Source: Certhia americana
Lineage: Eukaryota; Chordata; Aves; Passeriformes; Certhiidae
DNA: 64,000 nt
Reading direction: 5' to 3'
Assembly (NCBI GenBank): GCA_018697195.1
Contig: CM031878.1
Span: forward strand, 41,249,504 to 41,313,503
The position numbers were made by a program, and so were the translations under genes. This document shows, piece after piece, positions 50,083 through 60,895 of this stretch (its first letter is position 1; each line of letters begins with the position of its first letter). The notes under the pieces are model-generated. The model worked only from the letters and a program-made list of their open reading frames with translations. It was not told where the DNA came from and made no database searches.

Positions 50083-50121
50083 AATCACAAAAATATGAAC
50101 AAATAATCACAAAAATATGAA
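50083..50121. repeat. Tandem duplication of 17-bp word
   Basis: AATCACAAAAATATGAA occurs at 50083-50099 and again at 50105-50121 (22-bp period). Confidence 0.85.
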
Positions 50122-52707
50122 AATCTCATAGCACAGAAATGCAGTGGGACTCTTGCAGAACTATTTAGTTTTGTTTATTAAGCAAGGAAACAAACTCTGA
50201 AAATAACAATGAAAAAGTATCACATAACTTCATGGAAAATGGGATTGGGAGAAAACACACAAATATTTAAGTACAAAAGGTTACATTTTCAGAAGAGCTT
50301 ACCAGCTCCCTTTCCTGAAAATGAACACCAGACCCATTGGATGCTGAGTGCTGTCAAAAATCTAACCACTTCACTGAGGAGCCTAACTGAGAGCTGAACT
50401 GTCTTCGTAATCTGATCCCATTTGGGAGATGTGGCATACCAAATTCTTTGGAAAGAACTAGATCTTATCATTACCATTCCTGAATTAATAGAACACAGTT
50501 GATAGAGCACTTTGTGCAATATAAATAATTTTAATAACAAATTTGTATACAGCAAAAACAAACAGGCAAACAAAATCTCTGAAGAATCTAAGGGGTTTCA
50601 GCAGGTTGTTTTTACATTTGATAGGTAACTTCAAAACAGGCAGCTGCATAAATCCCCGTATGTTCCAAGACCCTGGGCACAACTTCACTGGACTTTGCCC
50701 TTCCTTAACCTCCAGGGTTTCTGTTTCTTCTTATGCACAAGAGCAGAGGGAGAGGACTGGAGACTATTTGAACTAGTGGCTATGGCTCTCTAGCCTGCTG
50801 CACTATCTTCCAAAGGATGGTACAACCATTTCTTCCATTCCACCATCCCTAAAGCTGTTGTGCCCAACCCCTTCCTCATGGTAGGATTCAGGTGTGCAGC
50901 ATGTCCATATGCATATATGTTTATGTATATATACATATGAAAATACAAAAACTGAGACACTGTAGACAGGTTTTCCAGAGGGGATTACAAAGGCATTGCT
51001 TCCACTCCCTGAAAAGTGTTTGTCTTGAATTCAGCTATAACAATGGAAACGCTTTCCAGGCAAGGTCTGCTACCAGTCTCCTGCATCCTTTCAACTTTTG
51101 CCAGACCTCATACCTCTAAGAAAATGATCATATCTTGAATTACAGGAAACAGAGATGACAATCACTGCAGTCTTTCTAGTCATTCTTAGGCCCTTATCCC
51201 TAGTATTCTTCGAAAATGATCACTTCAAAATGATCACTATATCAATCTCAGTAAATCTGCTACCTGCTAGCTGCAGCTCTTTGTTTTATTCTTCTCTCCT
51301 AAAGATTCAGTTAATTTTGCATTTTTTCTCAGATCACAGTTCTTTCAATTACTTCTGGAAAATGTCCTTCCTGTCTCCAGCATCACACAATTCTGCATTA
51401 TATTTTCACTGTGTGACAGGCCTTCATTCTTGAGGGTCACCAAATCTGCATTTGAAAATTCCATGATGGCTAGGGCAGAAGCTTGTACACCACTCCTGTG
51501 CTGTAAAAGTAACAAAATAATAAAAGCATCACTGTGCAGCAGGAACATCACTTTCACCTGCTTGCCACCCTTATGGAGTTAATTTACATTAACATAAATA
51601 TTCCATTAGTAGAAATGTTTATAACATACTTCTCTCTCAAGAGGCATTCTGCAACAAGCTTCTTCAACCACTTATGTTTAACTAATGTGTATCACATTTG
51701 AATAATATAAAAAGACAACTGAGTTAAGTGATTGAATGCCTGGAGAAAACCAATGTTAATTTCCACTAAAAGCAAAGCACATTCCTTTCATTTTGCCACT
51801 TAATTACTGCAGTATTTGGCCCACAAATAAAAGAAATGATTCAAGAAGTCTGCAACAATACATTGCTGAAGCTTATTTTTGCCTTCCCTCATACCTCTAA
51901 AAAGGATTGTTCATACATACATTATTTCAAGCCTATTCCTGTGACCCAGGGCAAGGCTGGTAAGGTGAAAACCTGCCTCCCAATATGTTGTTGATGTAAT
52001 CTGATAACCTTGCAGGAGCTTCACATGGGGTGGCTTCAGCATCCCAGGCTACTTTAGTGGATTTTTTAGCCAAAAATATACCCAAAAATATGGAAAACAA
52101 TGCTCTTCTCCTCAGTTCTGATAGAATATTCTCCATGGTGCTCTGGAATTTTTTTGAAGAAGCTTTATTAGTCAACTTTAGTAATGAACTGATCCCCATG
52201 CTACTCTGCTACTGTGACTTTCAAAAACAATAGCAATGACTTGCTCAAGGTTAAGATGAAGGACATACTGTTTCATATAAATTTCAACTCACTGATACCC
52301 AGAATAGGTTTAGTTTTCCAGCCATATAAAAGCCAATCTTAAAAAAAATCCATTAAAATGAAGAGAAAGTAAAGACAAGTCAGTAAGTAAAGAATGTATT
52401 AAAAAGCTTAACCACCCTTCTAGTTTATGCAATGAAAATGTATCACTGACAAAGTTCAGACAAGCTCAGAATAAACCTGTGGCCATGAGCAGGATCACTC
52501 CTTTGACTTCAGTAGGAGAGGGCAATTTATTTTATCTGGAATAATGCGGTGTACTGGTGTCTTGCATCATTGCTCAGTGAAGTTGTAACCCAGATTACTC
52601 CAGGCATCTGGAAATTTATCATAAGTCACTTAAAGTGTAATTATTCCTACTTTATCATGGTTATAGAAAGTTAACTTGTTTTGTATGAAATTCTGTGAAA
52701 TTTCTAT
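50122..52707. other. Unique DNA, no gene recognised
   Basis: An alternating TA/CA stretch lies at about 50908-50941, and a short tandem pair AAAATGATCACT at about 51214-51239. No gene was recognised. Confidence 0.5.
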
Positions 52708-52745
52708 AAACCAGTTTCTAAAAATTTAGTTCTAGAGACTGGTTT
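52708..52745. repeat. 13-bp-arm inverted repeat, 12-nt loop
   Basis: AAACCAGTTTCTA (52708-52720) and TAGAGACTGGTTT (52733-52745) are reverse complements with one mismatch. It is a simple stem-loop of unknown significance. Confidence 0.8.
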
Positions 52746-53165
52746 TCAAACAGTCAGATAAGCATGCAAGAGAAAAACTGGGAAAGATTAATTTGAGCCT
52801 TGTAAAGCTTTAATTCTTTCCTTTAATGCCCTGGCTTTCTTGATTCTTTAGTGATTCTTCACTAAAATATGTGAAAAAGTCTCCAAAACAGCATTAGCAG
52901 GAAGCAAATGTTTAATTTCAACTCAAGCTTCAACGACTTTTAAGAAAGAGGGTATATTTCCCTGAATAGAGCATATGCTCTCTTGTATGCTCAGCCCACT
53001 CCAGTTCTCTTATCTTTGCATCTCGAGTGCATGAAAGAGCACTCTCTACAGAGTCTTACAGGACCACCCTTTAAGGCAAGTGGGCATTCACCTTCTGGCA
53101 AGACTCTTTAAATTCCTGATAATGCATGTGGTACATTGAGATGGCTGGCTTAGATTATTGACTTC
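52746..53165. other. Spacer upstream of CR1
   Basis: I see no exon or named repeat in this AT-rich stretch just 5' of the CR1 copy. Confidence 0.5.
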
Positions 53166-54197
53166 TATGGACAATGTTTATTGAGGAATAGCTGAATAGC
53201 AGATTTCAGAGAGTTGTAATCAGTGGCACAGAGTCTGGCTGGAGGCCTGTCACTGGTGGTGTCCTCCAAGGTTGCATACTGGGCCCAGTATTGTTTAGCT
53301 GTCAATGACTTGGATGAAGGGGCAGATGCCTCCTCAGATGCAACTTCCCTGATGACACATAGCTGGGAGCAGTGGCTGATACCCTAGAGGGCTGTGCAGC
53401 CCTTCAGAGAGACCTCAGCATTCTGGAGGGATGGGCAGAGAATTATCTGAAATGCAGCAAAGGCAGATGCAGGATCTTGCACATAGGGAGGAATAACCCC
53501 AGGCACCAGCAGAGGCTCAGGGTGGAAAGAGGCTCTGAGGAGGACCTGTGGTCCTGGTGGATAACAACCTGTCCATGAGCCAGCAGTGTGTCCTGGGGGC
53601 CAAGAAGGCCAGTGGGATCCTGGGGTGCATTAGGAAGATTGCCTACAGGTCAAGGGAGGTGATGCTGTCCCTCTGCTCAGCCCTGGTGAGGCACATCTGG
53701 AGCGCTGTGCCCAGTTCTGGGCTCCTCAGAACAAGAGAGACACACGGAACTCCTGGGGCAGGTCCAGTGTATGGTCACGAAGATGACCAAGGGACTGGAG
53801 CATCTCTGTTATGAGGAAAGGCTGAGAGAACTGGGCCTATTCAGTCTTGAGAAAAGAACACTGAGATGGGACCTCATCAATGTCTGTCAGTATCTGAAGC
53901 AAAGGTGTCAGAGGGCCAGGGGATTGAGCCAGGTCAAGCAACAGGACAAGAGGCAGAAACTGATGAATGGGATGTTCCACCTGAACTTAGGAAGAACTTC
54001 TTTACAGTGCAGGTGACCAAACACTGGTACAATTTGCCCAGAGAGCGTGTGGAGTATCCCTTACTAAAGATATTCAAGAACTATCCTGACACAATCCTGC
54101 ACGATGTGCCCTAGGATGGCCCTGCTTGAGCAGGGAGGTTAGACCAGATGACTCTCAGTAGTCCCTTCCAACCTGACCCATTCTGCAAGTCTGTAAT
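53166..54197 (+). mobile_element. CR1 LINE, 3' fragment (about 1.0 kb)
   Basis: This is the longest CR1 copy in the window. It covers the C-terminal part of the reverse transcriptase ORF and the 3' end. It follows the CR1 consensus from ATAGCTGAATAGCAGATTTC through CAGTGGCACAGAGTCTGGCT, ATGAGCCAGCAGTGTGTCCT and GGTGCATTAGGAAGATTGCC, ending in GTCCCTTCCAACCTGACCCA and a degraded terminal repeat. The 5' edge is approximate. Similarity to the antisense 137-bp copy at 30229 shows shared subfamily membership. Confidence 0.95.
53220..54113 (+). pseudogene. Decayed CR1 reverse transcriptase, C-terminal part
   Basis: This is the remnant of CR1 ORF2, whose intact product (endonuclease plus reverse transcriptase) copies the element's RNA into DNA at the insertion site. 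The catalytic RT signature FADDT reads FPDDT at 53345-53359 and is followed at once by a TAG stop (53360) where CR1 normally has lysine. Downstream, EGWAENYLKCSKGRC and LHIGRNNPRHQQRL are in one frame, then MSQQCVLGAKKASGILGCIR in another, then LRELGLFSLEKRTLRWDLIN back in the first, and LRKNFFTVQVTKHWYNLPRE near the end in another. These shifts and the stop show it is inactive and old. No start codon is present because the 5' part is missing. Confidence 0.9.
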
Positions 54198-54849
54198 AGA
54201 CTAAATGCAGCACAGGTATAAAAAAGCGCACAAGGATAACTCCCATTAAGGACAATGGACTGATGAGAAACAAAGGAATAAATATTACAAAAATTTATAT
54301 GATTTTATTTTTAATCACCTCCAATTTCTCACATCTAACATTTCAGGTCAGTTTAATACAAAGGCACAGGCAATTAAGTTATTTGCCTGCTCATACAAGG
54401 GGTTATTTGAAGCAATCAAGCAGTGCTGAGAATAACTACTACGCCCATGTAGAGATTGTCCGCAATCGTGTTCAAAAGGATATTTATGCAGTTACTCTCA
54501 ATTATAGCTTTTGTGTGTATGAGTAGGAATTTTTTTCTAATTTGTAGAGGGTTCCACAAGTTCAGAGAGAGTTTTAATTTCCAGATGTCATGCCAATTAT
54601 TATCTGCTGAATGAAGGAGATGTCTTATTTTCAAGAGCTGTTGAAGGAAGCAGTTATATCTATATGACTCCTACCCTGTATTTTTGTCTTTGGGCATATT
54701 AATTGGATAAAAGACCAAACCAGTTGAGCTGTTCTTCTCAACATCAATCAAACAACGGCTGATTTTATACATGTAAGTATATTGATGAAATCTGCTCATA
54801 TTTTTGAAGCTAGACTACAATTCCTTACATGAGACCAATTTCTTAATGA
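54198..54849. other. Unique spacer between two CR1 copies
   Basis: The two CR1 fragments are separated by about 650 bp of AT-rich non-CR1 DNA. Their 3' ends differ, so they are independent insertions rather than one element split by an insertion. Confidence 0.6.
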
Positions 54850-55506
54850 TGATGGACTGAGACCAGACCTTGGAAAAAAACCTTGGGGGTGTTTGTGGAT
54901 GAAAAGCTCAATGTGATTGAAAATATGGACTCCCAGCCCAAAAAACCATCTGCATCCTGGGCTGCATCCAGAGCAGTGTGGGCAGCAGGGGAGGGAGGGG
55001 ATTCTGCCCCTCCGCTCTGCTCAGACCCCACCTGGAACCCTGCATTCAGCTCTGGGTGCCCAACAGAAAAAAGACATGAATAGATGTAGACAAGAGACAC
55101 TAATTTTTTCAGAGGTCTGAAGCACCTCTCCTACCATAGAGAAGAGAACCATCTGAGAAAACCTTACAGCAGCCTTCAAGTACTTAAAGGGGCCTACAGG
55201 ATGTCTGGAGAGGGACTTTTCCCAAAGACATTTATTAAAAGTACAAGGGAGAATGATGACCTTAAGGAAAAGGAGGGCAGACTAAGATTAGATACTAGGA
55301 AGAAGTTCTATACTGTGAAAGTGGTGAGGAACAGATTACCCAGAGAAGTTGTGGGTTATCTATCCCTAGAAATGTTCAAGATCAGGCAGGATTGGGCTCT
55401 GAGCAACAGCAACCTGGTCCAGTGGAGGGGGTCCCTGCCCATGGAAGGGGGAACTGGAACCAAATGACTTTATCATCCATTCCAACTCTAACATTCCATG
55501 ATTCCA
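54850..55506 (+). mobile_element. CR1 LINE, 3' fragment (about 655 bp)
   Basis: It matches the CR1 ORF2 C-terminus and 3' UTR: CTTGGGGGTGTTTGTGGATG, CATCCTGGGCTGCATCCAGA, GACCCCACCTGGAACCCTGC, AGCAGCCTTCAAGTACTTAA, GGGGCCTACAGGATGTCTGG, ending CCATTCCAACTCTAACATTC and CATGATTCC. The reading frame at 55201-55467 retains the CR1 C-terminal motif (TRKKFYTVKVVRNRLPREVV). Stops elsewhere show inactivity. A segment of the consensus around the RT C-terminus near 55075-55110 appears deleted or scrambled. Confidence 0.93.
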
Positions 55507-55612
55507 ATAAAATTTTTATTCTTGTGTATAGTGTTCATTGAAGTACACTACCACAGAAAATTCTAAACAGTACCTTCATGTTTGGCACTTCTTGCAGACC
55601 CTAGATATTTCT

Positions 55613-55643
55613 TATCTGCTAGCTAGGTAGTAGCTAGCAGATA
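55613..55643. repeat. Perfect 13-bp hairpin, 5-nt loop
   Basis: TATCTGCTAGCTA (55613-55625), loop GGTAG, TAGCTAGCAGATA (55631-55643): perfect complementarity. It is followed after 5 bp by a second perfect hairpin. Confidence 0.92.
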
Positions 55644-55648
55644 CTTAC

Positions 55649-55678
55649 TTTGCAACTGCCTTATTTTGCAGTTGCAAA
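55649..55678. repeat. Perfect 11-bp hairpin, 8-nt loop
   Basis: TTTGCAACTGC (55649-55659), loop of 8 nt, GCAGTTGCAAA (55668-55678): perfect complementarity. It is a neighbour of the 55613 hairpin, together forming a double stem-loop in 66 bp. Confidence 0.92.
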
Positions 55679-56554
55679 CATCTCTGCATTGTACAGCAAA
55701 CAGTTTCTCTGTTTTGAGACTACTGGACTCATTAAAATGTTGCCATAAGAATGAACAATTCTACTTGCATCAAATATAGGATACCACTGAAATCAAATAA
55801 AAAATGTGATACTTGCTAATGGAAATACAAATTGGGTTCTAGAAGGAAAGAAGTCCTCAATGTGATTTGGTAAAACACAGGGCAGTAGAACAGAGTGGAG
55901 GGATTTCTGAGTGTGCATGGAATTAATCAGCATGAAGCTGTTGTGGAGAACTTTTGATGCCAGTGGGGATTTCTAGGGTGGGCACAGAGGATGCAGAGAG
56001 GATCCGGAAACATGATGGTACAGCAGAGAGCTGGGGAGAAATGTGGCAAGGCTCAGAACAGGCATGGGGCAAGAAGACCTATGCACTCACCTCTCCAACA
56101 TAAACCTTTTCACATTCCTCCTTTCTGGGAAAACTGACAGTGAGTTCCATGCTACAGTCACAGCATCATCCATCAGACAGCAAAGAAAAACACAGCTAAA
56201 ACATATGACCACAAAATAAAATAAAATGGCAATTCTAACACTTAAAGAGTACTGACACTTAATACTTTTAACTGCATTTCAAACGATATACTCTGTGCAG
56301 CCAGACGTTCACATTACACTTGCTCATAAAGAGCAGAGAAGCAGTGTAAAAAAAAAATGAAGCCTTCTAGCTTCTTTGTAACCAAGCCTGAAGAAGGGTG
56401 CCTGTCTGATAGCTATGATAGCTTAAGGATTTAAGCCTCAAATTTATTTCAGCAATGAACAGAGGTAACTGCTCTGGAAGCTCCACTCTTCCCTAGATGG
56501 TAGGAAGCAGGAGCTACAGTTGCTGAAAGGACTACACACACTTCAAACTCACAT
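55679..56554. other. Unique DNA, no gene recognised
   Basis: No exon or transposable element was identified. A slightly GC-richer patch at 55880-56090 has no domain-bearing frame. Confidence 0.5.
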
Positions 56555-56642
56555 ATATATCTATATTTATCTAAATCTATTTTTATCTGTCTATATCTAT
56601 ATCTATATCTATCTATATACACACATATACATACATACATGT
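56555..56642. repeat. TATC/TATATC microsatellite grading into TACA/CA
   Basis: An ATATATCTATATTTATCTA lead-in is followed by CTATATCTATATCTATATCT and then ATACACACATATACATACAT. The unit switches between TATC, TATATC and CATA. The minus frame gives an Arg-Tyr-Arg-Tyr repeat, which explains the short ORF there. Confidence 0.92.
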
Positions 56643-58081
56643 AAAACCACCATTATCATGTGGAGTTATTCTCAGCTCTGATCACAAAAAGGGAAGCATA
56701 GAGCTACCTGGCCCTCTCTTTACACATCATACACTTTGCCACTGGAGAAACACAGCCTTAGGAGAATCACCGAAGTGCCCTCCTGGAGAAAAATATCTAT
56801 AGAAAGACATCACCAAGAACCAGCTACCTTCCTAACAGGCATATTTCTTTTTTTATTTTATAGGAGAAATATATTCTTAGCATTCACAGTAGTACTTGCT
56901 CAAAGGTTATATAAAGCGATACAACACACACACAGAAGCACGCAAAAATAAAATATGAATGACTCACTGCACTTATGCAAACTAAGTTGCGTAAGCCTGT
57001 TTTTCTCAACTCTTAAAAAACCCCAAAACAGCACATACACAACCCTACAAAATGAGCTGAAATGCTCAGTTATGAAAGCTAAAATTGTTGAATAAAAGCA
57101 GAACTCACTCAGCTTCTCAGGGTCCTTCACACCCACATCTGGTATAGTGTTTACTAACAGATAAAAATAGAAAGTTGAAACTTAACAGACCCTAACATTA
57201 TCACAGTATTTAAGAATCAAAACAGAAAACATCTGAGAAGTGGCATTCACTTCTCAGGCAAAAGAAACCTAAAGAGGGAAAGATCAACAGCTGTGTTTTG
57301 AAAGGGCTCCAGTTAACCCTCACTGAAATACTAACCACTAGGTACTTAGCGAGGAGAAGCTAGGGAAAAAAAAAATCAGCTCCTTCATTTCAACAGGTGG
57401 AGTAATTTTAACATAAAGTGAACAGAAATTAGTATTTTTTTAAAAATCTTGCAAGATTTCCTCTAAACCATTACATTCAATCCCTTGTTGGCAGACGACA
57501 TTACAAGACTTCATTTCTTTAGACATGTACAAAATGCATTTTTCTTGCAAAAGAGCAGGTAATTTTCTTATCTGCCTCATCTGATGACAGCATGAATGGT
57601 AGAGGTGGGACATGAGCACATGGGTCAATGTTCAATAACCATTATCTGTCCTGTGTGCAAGGTATCCCTGATCAGCCCATAAATCAATAGCTGTTCAATT
57701 GCAGATTTGGAAAAGTTTGGCACGCCAACTTTGAAAGCTGCCAAATCATGCTTTTGAACAGACAGGCCACAACATTCAGATAAATAAGCTCTTGAATTAA
57801 GGAAGGTGTTTATGAAATGAACCTTCCAATGTATTCTCAGAAGTGAGATCCAAAATAATCTAAGAGAGCTTTTGCAAATAATCCTTTTAATTGCACTAGT
57901 AGCATTACTTTGGTGAATTATTCAAATCTACTGGTGATGAGATGTCAGGCTAGAAAATTATATGAGTCAGCTAACTCACAGGATTCTGTTCTCTCTGTCT
58001 CCCAGACACAGTACACAGATATATAGCACACAAGCAGAGCATGCCATCGATTAGCCATCGGCTCCTATGAGCACCTGAATG
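56643..58081. other. Unique DNA, no gene recognised
   Basis: A perfect 10-bp-arm hairpin CTGAGAAGTG-GCATT-CACTTCTCAG lies at 57233-57257. Otherwise AT-rich with no gene recognised. Confidence 0.5.
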
Positions 58082-58938
58082 TCACAGAATCACAGAATGG
58101 CTTGGGGTAGAAGGGACCTTAAAGAACATCTGGTTCCAACCTTACTGACATAGACAGGGATGCCTCTTATTAGACCAGGCTGCTCAGTGTCCTGTCCAGC
58201 CTGGCTGTGAAACACTTCCAGGGATGGGGAACCCACAGCTTCTCTGGACAACCTGTTCTAGAGTCTCATCACTCTCACAGTAAAGAATTTATTCCTCATA
58301 TCTATAGCTACTCTCTTTCAGTTAGAAGCCATTCCCCCTTGTCCTGTTACTACAGTTCCTAAAGAAGGATCCCTGTTTGGCTTTCCTGTAGGCCCTTTTC
58401 AGATACTGAAATGTTGCTATGAGGTCTCCATTCAACCTTCTCCTCCAAGGTGAACAGCCCCAACTTCCTCAGCCTGTCTTCATAGGGAAGGTGCCATTAT
58501 CAACTTTGTGGCCTCCCCTAGGCTTACTCCAGCAGTTCCATACCCTTATCTTGGTAGCACTTGCACACAGTGTTCTAGGTGGGGTCTCACTGGAGCAGAG
58601 TAGATGAGAAGAATCCCCACCCTTGACCTGCTGGTCACATCTCTTTTAATACAGTCCAGGATGTAGTTGGCTTTATCAATCAATATCCCAAAGTTTTTCT
58701 CCTCCAATCTGCTCTCAATCACTTTGCTGAACCTCTAGCTGTGTCTGGGATTGCCACAATCCAGGCACAGGATTTGTGCCTTGCTGTTTGCTTTGTTAAA
58801 CTTCATGAGGGGCAGGCAGGCTCAGCTCTGAAGCATGTCCAGGACCCTGTGGATGACATCCCTTCCCTCCCATGTGACTGCATCACACAGCTTGGTGTCA
58901 AACTGGCAAACTTGCTGAGGGAGTACTCAATGCCAAGT
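58082..58938 (-). mobile_element. CR1 LINE, 3' fragment (about 860 bp), antisense
   Basis: The left end is the CR1 3' terminus in antisense: TCACAGAATCACAGAATGG (tandem terminal octamer) then AGAAGGGACCTTAAAGAACA. It runs through the 3' UTR and ORF2 in antisense: CTCCATTCAACCTTCTCCTC, GGTGGGGTCTCACTGGAGCA, TTGTTAAACTTCATGAGGGG, CACACAGCTTGGTGTCAAAC, and breaks off at GGGAGTACTCAATGCCA. The RT frame on the minus strand is interrupted. The 5' truncation point (58938) is where similarity to the CR1 consensus ends. Confidence 0.94.
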
Positions 58939-60732
58939 GTGACTCAGCTCAGAGGCTGAAGCACTCCTCAGAGAAAGGGCAGGTGGCAGACCCGAGAGTA
59001 CCAGTTGTCCATGCCAATGCTGGGTAGAGCTGTAGCACCAGGACAGGCAAACCAGGAGGACCTTGGACATGATGGGAGAGAATGCTGCACTGGTAAAGGA
59101 CAGCAAAGAAGGGATCAGAGAAGGGAGACTGCAGGATGGCTCAGGAGGAAGCTGAGGCAGGGCAACCAGAAATTTTAAAGGTGAGGCTGCTTAACAGAAG
59201 ATACTCAGCAGGGACTAGAATAGTACACATTATAGGCAGGAAAAAAACTCATTAGCATGTCTTGTATTAGAAGCTGCAGTTCTGTCTCAGGGTTCCAGCA
59301 CCTCCACTCCAGCTCTCTGACTGTAGAAACAGGCCCCGATGGCATCCTAGCCTTACAACTGAAAGAGCTGCCTGTTTTGTTCTACATGACACATGGCATA
59401 TAAGTCCTAGTTCTGTGTGCACTGCCTGTTACTTATTCAACATGACAGACACACAGAAAACAGAACAGAGTATATTTAGAGGAAATAAAAGCCTAGACTT
59501 TAAGGCCACAAGTCACAGCTCAATGGTTTTCTAAGACATCTTTAGAAAAATACCATTTTCTGTGTTGTGGTAAATTAAGAGTTTCTATTTGAAGAAAATA
59601 TTGATTTTTTTTTTGAACTACAGAGTCAGCAATTAAAAAAAGAAAATCTTGCTCTCTGTCACAAGAGTAATCATAGCAACCCTGATTTTCAGAAAGCTCA
59701 TGGATGACCAAACTTCAGTTTTAAACTGTTGTCAGTAAATCAGCTTTGAAGTACAGGTTTCCAGCACATTGGTAACCCAAAAATCTGCCTGCACTACTGC
59801 CTCAGCTACAGAGACAGACAGTATCCAGGAACCAGTTCTATCTGCTCTGGGAGACAGCCTAAGGCAAACTCAGCAGTTGCCCTGCCCTCTGTTTTGAAGA
59901 TGCTTCTAGTGCTAGAGCAAAATGTCCTTCAAAACTGAACACTATCCTAGGTTTGGTTTTAGAAAAGACTCCCAGGTGTCACATAGTGTCAGCTGCTGCA
60001 TGAGTCTGCCTTCCACTTCAAGACACTTCAGGTCACTGCAGGATCAGGTTGAGCCAGGGCAGAACACCTTGCTGGGCAGCAGCAACACCAAGACAGTGTC
60101 GTGCTAAAGATCTATCAGTAAAATCCTGATGAACCAAATTTCAATAACGAAACCACTGCAAAATATTCCAGTCTGGAGAACCAGATGAAGGCCAGTTTGC
60201 ACTGCTGACTCTTTAATATGCTTCAAGCAAGCTGTTATGGGTAGCAGAAACTCCCATAATTGCAACACAGAGTTTTGCATGGTCATTTGTGATACACTGC
60301 CCCTTGCAGATCAGGTCCAGAAATAATATAATCATGTCAGCTACAACAAACAAACAAAAAAAATCTTTCTATTAATGAAACTTAAGTGCACAATCACAGA
60401 TAAATCCAGCTTGACTGATAAGAACAATACTATGGTTGAGAAAGATACATGGAGGAGCTGAAAGAAATAAGGTGACACAAATCTAAGACCTATCCTCTAA
60501 TTTTAACTCTACCCATTTTATCCTGTCAGAAGTCATATAAATAACTTTCAGATCTTAAGATGCTTTCTAACTCTGGGTAATAAAACAAAGCAGAAGAAAG
60601 TTCCAGTCCTAACAAGTGGGTGGTAAACATTATTTCCACAGTTTGTCAAGTCACATAAAGTCAAATCATGCATAAGTTTTTGCATAATGCAGATTTTTCA
60701 GTGTTAGCCTTTTCAGAGACAGAAACATTTTT
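58939..60732. other. Unique DNA, no gene recognised
   Basis: The first 280 bp are moderately GC-rich and may include an unidentified old repeat. A10-class tracts occur at about 59610-59640. Nothing coding was recognised. Confidence 0.5.
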
Positions 60733-60754
60733 TTAATTGTACGTGTACAATTAA
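60733..60754. repeat. 10-bp-arm near-palindrome
   Basis: TTAATTGTAC-GT-GTACAATTAA: perfect arms with a 2-nt centre. Confidence 0.9.
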
Positions 60755-60876
60755 TAACTATTTCAGCATATTTGGATTTCCGTTCAACTTTCCTCTTTCA
60801 GTAGTCACAAATAACCAAACCAGTTTATTTTCTGCATTCTGTCTTTCGAACAACATGATAGAGGACAAAGACAAAA

Positions 60877-60895
60877 TGCCCTGTCAGACAGGGCA
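60877..60895. repeat. 9-bp-arm palindrome with 1-nt centre
   Basis: TGCCCTGTC-A-GACAGGGCA: perfect arms about 120 bp from the preceding near-palindrome. Confidence 0.9.

Noticed and set aside
56449..56640. Arg-Tyr repeat peptide, minus strand
   Set aside because: It is a translation of the TATC/TATATC microsatellite.
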